A stretch of DNA of 64,000 nt from Ceratothoa steindachneri (lineage: Eukaryota; Arthropoda; Malacostraca; Isopoda; Cymothoidae): the NCBI GenBank assembly GCA_963969495.1, contig OZ018322.1, forward strand, positions 160,046,848-160,110,847, in the 5' to 3' direction. Position 1 is the stretch's first letter; the number at the start of each line of letters is the position of its first letter. The position numbers and the translations under genes are program-made. The notes beneath the pieces are model-generated. The model was not told where the DNA came from. It did not search any database and was given only the letters and a program-made list of their open reading frames with translations. Below are positions 56,131 through 64,000 of this stretch, piece after piece.

Positions 56131-56569
56131 ATTCTATTTAAAGTCACTCCCGCAAAATAGTGCATATTAATTTGGTAGGTATAAAAAGTTATACCGCAAA
56201 ATAATTTCAAAAACTAGGAATCTATATAGAGACTGCCGCGATAGAAGGGAATTTATTTTCTGACTTATATTGTGTAAACTAGAATTTTCATTAGGTAAAA
56301 TTTCTTCTTTAGATATAAAAAATATTGATATATATATAAAATATTTCAGTTCATTTTTAACAATATTAAAGTAAAATGGGCCTTTATGGAAGTATTATTT
56401 GTGGAAATACATCCTTTAGAATCTAAAATAAATATTTTCATTATTTGTTTCTCCCTATATAATCAAATTTAGCTACATCTTTATGTTTTAACCTGAAGGT
56501 CTGTTTCCTTCCCGACTCTTCTCTGTTTAAAATCGCTATTTTATGTTTCCTATATTGTGATGCTACTTA
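56131..56569. other. AT-rich spacer
   Basis: No gene or repeat recognised between the end of CR1-like copy 3 and the piggyBac relic. Confidence 0.45.
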
Positions 56570-58258
56570 AAACAAGGTGTGACACACAATGTCACATCAC
56601 ATTGATCACACTTGTAAATACTCCTTTTCTTTTCTTTTTCAAAGCGCAGTATATAGACCTTCTTTGAATTTTCTTACTGGTTGTATCTTCTGCACATGTT
56701 TCTATTGGAAAGTGCGCCTTCTTATAGACTTTGTGGAGCTTGGCCCTAGAGTGACTGAACTTGTGGGTTTTCTAAGCCACTGTACGCCATTTGCATATGC
56801 TTTGGTAATTTCTTCAATTAGAAGTAGTTTGAGTCCAGAGAGATCTTTTCCCCCCCATTTCTCTTGTAGATTACATGGCTGTTGGGCATTCTCATTTCTA
56901 TTAATCGAAAGAATACTTCCTTGTATTATTTTTTAGGCGCTTCCGAGTAGAAGTCTATGGAGATGTGATATGATCAATCAAATCAATAACTCCCATGTGG
57001 GAGTTTTTGTAGTTTATGCAAACTGTGGGTTTGCACATCTTCCATTGAGCTGTCATAAATCGTACTGAGCATATTTACGTTGTTCTTGTCTCTCCATTTC
57101 AAATGCATTATTTTTTTCTTGAATCGTGCTATGGTTTCTCTTTTCTAAAGTTTTTTTCCCTTGACTTCTTCACAAAGGTGCTTTCGGTTGAAGCGAACTG
57201 TTGCAATAAAATCAGTTTTATTATTGAGTAGTATATTATAGAGTTCTGGGGATGTATATAAATTATCTATCCCTAGTGTAAATCCTTAAGTTAATAAGGG
57301 AGCAATGTGGCTCAGAACTATAGTGGTTGGTTTCGTGAAAGAATTTCTGGCATCTTCTAATATCCCTGAAATCATATAAGGATAATTTGCTCCTTTTTCT
57401 CTGTACATTATGATGTTTCAAACATAACCTGACTCTGCTTCAGCTAAGATATAGCTTTCAATCCCAAATCTCGCACTTTTCAGTGGAATGTATCGCTTCA
57501 ACTTGAGCGTTACTGTCCAGAGGAGCAATGACTCATCAATGCTTATATTCTGTTTAGGAATTTAGTTAGATTTAAAGTTCTTCACGAGAGAGCTCAATAC
57601 TTCTTGGAATTTTGCAGTTGGCTTATTTTGTGCTTCTTTGTCAGACAGGTGTAAGTATTTTGGTAGTAAATGGAATCTCTCCCTACTTATACACTTACGG
57701 AAAAAAAGGAGTGGAAATTATTGGATTTGTAGAGTGGTGTGAATGATATGTTAGCTTTTTTAAAATGCCTTTAAAATAACCAATGCAAGTGAAACATATA
57801 TTTCACCAACATTGGTGTCCTTCGAAAGAAGATCCCTACTTTTTCGCATCATCTTACCAGATCTTCTCTTTTCACAATTTACTTTTGCTGTATATTTTTT
57901 AGTTTCATTTACTATAAACTCCACTATATTCTGATCAAAGAATGCGTCACATTTTTTTACTGGTCATTGTGAGTTTGAAATATTGACTTTGACTCCACTG
58001 TCACTAGTAAATTCAAAAGTATCTCTACAAACTTGTGAAAATGTATTCCAAAAATTTGAATTATTTCCAGCATCTACCTCCCCATCTGAAATTTCATCAG
58101 GGATGTCACCTAATTCAATTTCTTAATCAACATCATCCGATTCACTCTCATCACAATCACTGGTATTGGCAGACTTATTTCCAGCAATATCATCTAAAAA
58201 TTCATCTTCTAAGTCCTGTTCTATCAACATTCGCAATTCGCCTGCACTATACTTTTTA
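56570..58258 (-). pseudogene. piggyBac transposase pseudogene 2
   Basis: Domains in order: acidic N-terminus (DESESDDVD and EIELGDIPDEISDGEVDAGN), FPLLFFRKCISRERFHLLPK, YLHLSDKEAQNKP, and QNISIDESLLLWTVTLKLKR (first catalytic Asp in IDES). Next are FGIESYILAEAESGYV, GFTLGIDNLYTSPELYNILL (second Asp), KTDFIATVRFNRKHLCEEVK and KWRDKNNVNMLSTIYDSS. A shifted frame gives NSHMGVIDLIDHITSP (third Asp region), then the cysteine-rich tail. The start codon is not an ATG. Stops occur throughout, and at least two frameshifts fall after 57100. All three catalytic regions are recognisable. Confidence 0.85.
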
Positions 58259-58275
58259 CGTGCTACGTTAAATGG
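56570..58275 (-). mobile_element. piggyBac-like transposon relic 2 (PGBD4-type)
   Basis: The minus strand can be followed from the N-terminus (ARKKYSAGELRMLIEQDLED, 58258-58200) to the cysteine-rich C-terminus (CDQCDVTLCVTPCFK, 56613-56569). It differs from relic 1 in sequence, strand and apparent subfamily. No terminal inverted repeats found. A pair of near-identical words (a-ccat/tctatatatagtc) about 58 bp apart lies at 58525-58590, outside the coding part. Confidence 0.85.
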
Positions 58276-61035
58276 TTATAAAACCCTATAAATATTGTGT
58301 AATACTAAAGATAAAATTTAAAATGCACATAAATGAGGCCCAAAACTCGTGTGAATAAATCAATACTAATACGTCATTTCTTGAGCGGCCGAAGTAACCT
58401 TCAAGCATGCAAGAGATGCTAGTTACCAGTTTATTTCGACAATCTTATATTCTTTTTAGTGTTAAAAATGTACAATCTATAAATAGATGTTGTCGCAAAT
58501 TAAAGGTACTCAGTTTTTAAAACCATCGATATATAGTCATTGCGCAAAATTAGCATGTTTTTCAAAACCTCTATATATAGTCTCGCCGCAGCGAAGGGGT
58601 TTTAATTATAGAGTTCTGTTAGAAATGGACGATGTGAACAGCACACGACAAAACGGTTTCAAATTTCCAAAATTTAGCTGTTTTATCAAAGTATATGGTA
58701 TAAGGAACTGAAAGCCTTGCAATAAATCTCCGGAATCAACTTAGGAATAATTGATTATATCCTTCCTCCCGCAACCAAAGCCAGAGGAATATCTCGTGTG
58801 TTGGCAGACGAAAGAGTATAATGTAAAGATTTTTGTTATCTACTCTGTGGAGTGTGATGGGATTGGTATAGTCAATACTGGTTGTATAGAATGAGAGAGC
58901 CAGCTAAACCGTTCTTTTGGATAAAGGAGGCTGAGCTGAGGGAACATACTTCAAATTTGACAGCTTATGGTAAATGAGGTACGTAATTACACTTGATTCT
59001 GTTAATCATTGCTTTACACTCTGATTTCAATAGCTCTATCGTGCTATCATCATATTACGGTTGGTACTCGGATGTACATGGGTATGAAGGAGGTGTAGCA
59101 ACATAGAAGTTATGATTGGTCGGCAGAGGAGTATAGGGTAGTTTGTGCTCTTTGGGAGATCAGGATAGGAAATGCACCTGTCGGATTTCGATTATATTAA
59201 ATTATTCCCTTTCTGTGCTGTTTTAAACCAGAAATGAATAGCAGCTTTTTGCTCTTCTAGAATGATATTTTTGCTGAGATGTTCTGTTAGAGAAGATATA
59301 AGGGTCGCCTTCCCTTTGATCAGAATGAAGAATTTAAAAGTCATAATATTTATTTTTAGCAGTTTAGAAAGTGAGCTATAACTATGTATTCATTTCAACG
59401 CTGATTGATGCCCACAGTGATTTGACAAACGTAAGAATCAGGCGGTAAGATGGTAGAGACAGGCCAGATTTCACTATCGAGAACCCATTCAGGACCTTGA
59501 ACACCTAATGAATTGGTAAATTGTTTAAATGTTTTGCCTCTTTATTTTTATTAACTGACACATTACATCTTCGTTTACCGCTGAAGAGCCTATTTGATTG
59601 AATCCTTTGATGAATATCTTAATCTTACGAAATACAGCTAACCCAAACTTATTTGCTAGGTTTATCCTAATAAATGTAATTTGAGAACCATAAACGAAGA
59701 AAACAATCGCATTGGTTCTTTGCTTATATCCTTTAGCGTAACTTTGGCTATTAGTAAAGGGATAGTAGAGAAACAATTGGAAAAAGGCATCCACATTGGA
59801 TGATTTTTCTTGCTTGGAAGAAGTTAAATCAGATATTTTTATCCTCGTATGAGGAAAAACAGATTTAATGATGCTTTTTCTTGACATCCCATACAGCCAA
59901 ACTTATATGTACCTCGTTTTTATAATGATTCAATCGTAGACAATTGGCATGAAATAGCAATGTTTTAGCTTAATTAAATTATTGAGAAGGGGAAAAATAT
60001 TCAGGGCATGCATAAACCTTATGTTAATTACTACGCAGTGGTTACTCTTTAGGGGGATGAGAGTTGTGGTATTTTATAGTAACCTTATTCAACGTATTAG
60101 CTTGCCGTGATAGATTTTCCTGCGTAAATTTATACGTATAGGTGTTTTCTAAGTCTGGAATTAAGTTTTTTTTACCTCATGTTTGTCCATCTCATGTAGC
60201 AATTAAATATATTCTTCCAAGGTCTTGCGGAAGAGATTCAACAGCTAGAGATGGAACTAATTATTAAGCGACCTAATTGATTTGATCTCGTACGGGAGAG
60301 TACAATTCACGCTTGAATATTACCTTAATGAAACTTCCTGTGGCATTAATATCTGAACCAATAACTTTGAGACTCAGCTTATGACACTTGTACGAGGCTC
60401 TAAAATCCGAAAGAAATCTAGAATTACATTTAGGTTTGTCTGAGTCAGTAATTTTAATATATATGGGTTTGAATGATTTTCAGTTTATCCTGGTAAGTAC
60501 AATTTAGCCATTCATAAGACTAGTTATAATGATCACCAGATATGGTAAGCACAGGTAAAATATCGGTATATTAATTTTCGATAGATTAATTTCGCTCGCT
60601 TGGCTAGAAACCTTTAATGGTTTAGCCTCGTTTATCCCTTTGAAACAATTTTTGCTTACATACATTTCCATTCTATGTAATTTCTACGGGACGTAGGGAG
60701 GCCTACATGATTTTCTTTTCTAATCTTTTTCGGTAATTTTGTTTAAAATTAGTTTATCTAAAGAAAATTATATATCAAAGTGAAACTGTGCTTCCTCTCC
60801 TAGGGAATGTAGGTTGTTCAAAGCAAGAACAATTTCACCAACTAAAGAGTGCACAGATTCTATAAACAGGGCGCTTAAAGCTAAATGCTCTCCTCTGATT
60901 TTAACCAAACTTAACTTGGATTTAAGAATTATGGGTCTGATCGCCAATTGTGGGGAAAGTAGGGTAATATTTCACAGACACGAACTTAAATAAGAAAATA
61001 TCGTAAGGAAAATCAATAGAACTTTAAAATCATAC
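58276..61035. other. AT-rich interval without recognised genes
   Basis: About 2.8 kb. The longest open frame is 120 codons on the minus strand (59525-59887), reading for example SYAKGYKQRTNAIVFFVYGS. It has no motif I know and may be chance in AT-rich DNA. Nothing else supports a gene. Confidence 0.4.
59525..59887 (-). CDS. Unassigned 120-codon open frame
   Basis: This is the longest frame in its AT-rich interval. The protein is basic with Phe/Ile-rich stretches (VDAFFQLFLYYPF) and shows no signal peptide, repeat or domain that I recognise. Flanks show no promoter or splice signal that I can defend. Probability of being real is low. Confidence 0.15.
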   Translation of the reverse strand: MSRKSIIKSVFPHTRIKISDLTSSKQEKSSNVDAFFQLFLYYPFTNSQSYAKGYKQRTNAIVFFVYGSQITFIRINLANKFGLAVFRKIKIFIKGFNQIGSSAVNEDVMCQLIKIKRQNI

Positions 61036-61912
61036 GAGATGCGGTCAATAAGTTTTGCGAATCGGTAGGGCAAAACAGAGGAAGGGGGATGGCTGTTTGT
61101 GGGGGTGTTAGGACAAGTTATGACAAGTCAGAACCTGCAGCCACACGCTCCTGCATCATCTATTTAAGAAGCAGTAGCTGATCGCAGATAGTCAGTCACA
61201 AATTTTTCAACAAGGGAGAAGGTTGAGCACCGCGCAGTGATCAAATTTTTTACCAAGGAAGGCAAGAATGCAAAAGAGATCCATGAACGCATGGTTACAG
61301 TGTACACCGACACCACCCCTTCCTATCCAACCATTGCTCGCTGGAATAGGGAGGTCCGCCATGGTCGTGAGTTCCTTGAAGATGGCCCCAGGACGCCCGT
61401 CAGACGTGACCAACGAGAACAATGTGTCCCATGTGGAGAGAATGATCCTCGAAAATCGACGGGTGAAGGTCGAAGAAATCGAGCGAGAGCTTGAAAAAAC
61501 ACATAAAAGTAATATCAACATCATCCACGACAATTTGGCCATGAATATGTTCTCTGCCCGTTGGGTCCCAAGAAATTTCACGCCCCATGATCGACTTCAA
61601 CGTCGTCAAAGTCAAGAAGGCCAGACTTGCACAAGCTGCCCTGCGCCGGTGCCGATTCGGGTTGCGCAACCATCCACTCTACACTCCAGATCTGGCCCCT
61701 AGCAATTACTTTTTATTCCGCCAGCTCAAGGCTGCACTGCCTGGACGCCGGTTTGGGAACGATGAAGATGTCCAGCTCGCCGTCCAGGAATGGATTGAAC
61801 AGCAGTCGGGAGATTTCTGGTTGTCGGGAATTCGAATCCTCAGGGAAAACCTATTGACCGCCCCTCCTACATATATTTACAAACCTCAATTTACTTTGTG
61901 TACCCCTCATAA
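61036..61912 (+). mobile_element. mariner transposon with internal deletion
   Basis: The element is bounded by TA at both sides (near 61034 and 61911). The left end cgagatgcggtcaataagt and the reverse complement of the right end, tgaggggtacacaaagta, are alignable with gaps as decayed terminal inverted repeats. A transposase N-terminus and C-terminus are present, but the middle is missing. At under 0.9 kb it is much shorter than the roughly 1.3 kb of a complete mariner. Confidence 0.82.
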
Positions 61913-61916
61913 ATAG
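61219..61916 (+). pseudogene. mariner transposase pseudogene, catalytic core deleted
   Basis: The N-terminal DNA-binding part is clear: VIKFFTKEGKNAKEIHERM, YPTIARWNREVRHGREFLED, then after a frameshift near 61400 GRPSDVTNENNVSHVERMIL, ENRRVKVEEIERELEK and SARWVPRNFTPHDRLQRRQ. Directly afterwards the sequence jumps to NHPLYTPDLAPSNYFLFRQL in the third frame, then FGNDEDVQLAVQEWIEQ. The section that carries the first catalytic Asp and the HDNA motif is absent. The last catalytic Asp, normally in PDLAPSD, is Asn. It could only be mobilised, if at all, by a foreign transposase. Confidence 0.88.
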
Positions 61917-62829
61917 CGTTTAACACTAGATTTATTAAATTTATTTTAGCGCCTAAATTTATATTAATATTTACTTTACAGAATCAACTCAGAACCAAAA
62001 GCGCTTATATTGCGAGGATGAGATATGTAAAGCTCGCAAGACGGGATAAGTATGATTAATCAAATTAAACAAACGACCAAGCAAAGCAAAATATAAATGC
62101 TAACGCATAAACAAATGAGTGAAGCAAAGGAATTCAATATAAGGAGACCTTCAAAATTCTTTCTCTCTCTTGCTTCGTTGTAAGAAGGAAATTTTCCGGC
62201 ATGTTCGTTCCGAAGAAAACCAGGATAGTTAATCAATTGTCAAATAAATTTGTGTCATCCCCCAATTACTTCACTTTTAAAATTACACAAACGGGGAAGA
62301 GTTTAACTCACTGCATAGTAGAAGGTACATGAATTAGTATGGTAAGGTGATACCTCATTCATTATTTCAACTTTTAACTACGTTAGATTATCGTATATAA
62401 AATTAAGGCTTATTAAAAGTCCTTTTATTTCTTTTAAAGTTATAATAACCTACGGCGCCATTTTTGAGATACTCGGGGTTCTTAAAGACCCTCCCTTTGA
62501 AACCTGATATCATATAAATGACCATAAAATTACCAAAAATTAAGAATTAAAACTCAATTTAAGACTAAAAGATGTATATATGATTTAATTATCACTTAAA
62601 ATCCGTTTTCTTTAGTTCCATTGATATTTTGTTAATGGTGGACTAAAACATATATATTTCGGAAAAGGTTAACTATAGGCTTTGTTCTCATTTGGAGGGT
62701 GGCAGGTGTTAAGTGAAGAATAGGTGTGTTCTGAATACCTATAAATTTAATTCAATCTATATTCGAATAATGCTAAAAATATAAACCAGTTCTTAGGCAG
62801 TATATTTTTTAGCAAATATTTAAAATCGC
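61917..62829. other. AT-rich spacer
   Basis: No gene or repeat recognised. Confidence 0.45.
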
Positions 62830-63180
62830 ATGGTATTCTTTTGCGTTTTGTTCACAAATAAACTTTAAATGTCTACGGAGAATTTCTACGAATGTATAAA
62901 ATTTTTCATTATCATAATTTTCACTATGTTCTATTCATGTTGCTAAAACAAAATATTTACTATATAAAGTGCATAAGATTTGCAATAAAATGATTTCAAA
63001 GTCAATGGTGTAGTTTTGTTTGTTTTTTCACAAATTAACTTTAAATATCTATGAAAAGTTTTCCACGAATCTATACAATTTTGCATTATCTTACTCTTCA
63101 TTATGTTCTATTCATGTTGCTAAAAAATAATCATACCATAAAAAGGGAATCAAATTTACAATAAAATGATATACAAATCC
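62830..63180. repeat. Two-unit tandem duplication of about 175 bp
   Basis: Unit 1 (62830-63005) and unit 2 (63006 to about 63180) align by eye along their length. Shared landmarks include ttcacaaat(a/t)aactttaaat, tatgttctattcatgttgctaaaa and ttt(g/a)caataaaatgat. The offset is about 175-176 bases. Differences are scattered, so the duplication is not recent. A fainter third unit may precede it at about 62770-62830. Confidence 0.8.
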
Positions 63181-64000
63181 CCAAAATGCGAATTTTGAAC
63201 GAAAGAATTTCAAAAGTGACTAATGAAAGTATGTGGTATCCCCTTAACCAACTGAATTGATTAGTATTTTAATGGTTTACCGCAGTATAGTAGGAGGCAC
63301 AAATGAAAACGCCCTATATCAGAAAGAATATCAGACTATAAGGAAGAACGGGAAATAAGAAAGATACCAGTGACATTTCTCTGTATAGTACTCGTAATTG
63401 TACCAATGGGATTTTCCATTTTATTTTCTTACTTTACTCTATGTATATTAACTTTAACGTGGGAGATGACAGAGCTCTCATATCGCCCCCTCTTGTATGA
63501 TTGTGCACATGACTATAACGTAAAAGGAACGTACATGCCTCAAGAGTACGCAGGTAAAACGTGTGAATCGCAGTCAGAATTAATAGTAATATGTAACAAA
63601 ATTTAACTTTTTCTTGTTATTGGGTTTAAAGTGTTCTTTCCCACCGGTTCGTATCTAAAGTGAATGAAAAAGTCTAGTATGATTCTAAAACCTTACTTTT
63701 GTAGGTAGTCGATTGGTTTTCTAAATTCGCCAATTTCAAAAGTAATGCTAAGAGGGTATTATTAGATTTTTTTTAAATGTGAATAAATAAAACGTTGTAG
63801 GCTTTAATTTTTTTCAAAGCTTAGTAGAAAATTGGAAATCTTAAAAAAAAACATTGCAATGTTGTAGAATAATATTAGTTTTAAGGAAATCATTTAAAAT
63901 ATTACAAAGTTAATTATAGATTTATAGAATTTTGTAAAATTTTAGAAAGTTTCAATAAGGTTCCATAACTTCCCGAAACTCACTCTTGGAAACTTCTAGA
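63181..64000. other. AT-rich end of window with one unassigned frame
   Basis: A plus-strand frame (63370-63606) encodes one strongly hydrophobic segment at its start (FLCIVLVIVPMGFSILF) and then a polar tail with three Cys. The layout is that of a small membrane protein, but there is no family motif or other support. The rest is AT-rich without features. Confidence 0.3.

Overview
This looks like animal nuclear DNA from a gene-poor, repeat-rich region, most likely an arthropod and possibly a crustacean. The evidence is long (TA)n microsatellites, high AT content, no bacterial-type gene layout, and relics of LINEs, a Ty3/gypsy LTR element, piggyBac, mariner and a Penelope-like element. The crustacean guess rests on remembered resemblance of the LINE proteins and is weak. 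I found no intact protein-coding gene, no RNA gene I would defend, no CRISPR array and no operon. Nearly every recognisable coding stretch is a decayed transposable-element pseudogene.

Layout, left. An 80-82 bp satellite with alternating monomers lies at 407-812. One LINE family, with an RRM-like/zinc-knuckle ORF1 followed by an APE endonuclease and reverse transcriptase, is present as copy A (1.2-5.6 kb, -), copy B/E (9.4-13.0 kb, with an inverted 5' half), copy C (13.4-18.1 kb, -), copy D (18.7-20.8 kb, -) and an ORF1 fragment F (23.0-23.7 kb, -). Interleaved with these are a CR1-like LINE (6.5-9.4 kb, +), a Penelope-like GIY-YIG fragment (20.8-21.2 kb, +) and two long AT microsatellites. 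A different LINE (G) lies at 24.5-27.4 kb (+). An I-group LINE (H) with ORF1, endonuclease, RT and RNase H lies at 28.4-33.8 kb (+), and it carries an internally duplicated linker.

Layout, right. From about 34.8 kb the DNA becomes much more AT-rich. It holds a piggyBac relic (35.6-37.1 kb, +), a three-unit tandem repeat (37.3-37.65 kb) and a Ty3/gypsy element (37.67-44.05 kb, -) with a pair of about 1.34 kb LTRs and no integrase. These are followed by the best-preserved CR1-like copy (45.7-48.4 kb, -), an ORF1-only fragment of LINE H (49.4-50.7 kb, +), a very old CR1-like copy (54.0-56.1 kb, +), a second and different piggyBac relic (56.6-58.3 kb, -) and an internally deleted mariner (61.0-61.9 kb, +). 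The intervals between them are AT-rich and mostly featureless.

The parts do not work together as a pathway. The window is a record of insertion, decay and rearrangement. The most informative structures are the split-inverted LINE B/E, the shuffled LINE H, the ORF1-only LINE fragments that ordinary 5' truncation does not explain, and the higher-order satellite. I did not find a convincing undescribed biological system. All protein resemblances come from reading hand translations and remembered family motifs, not from database searches.
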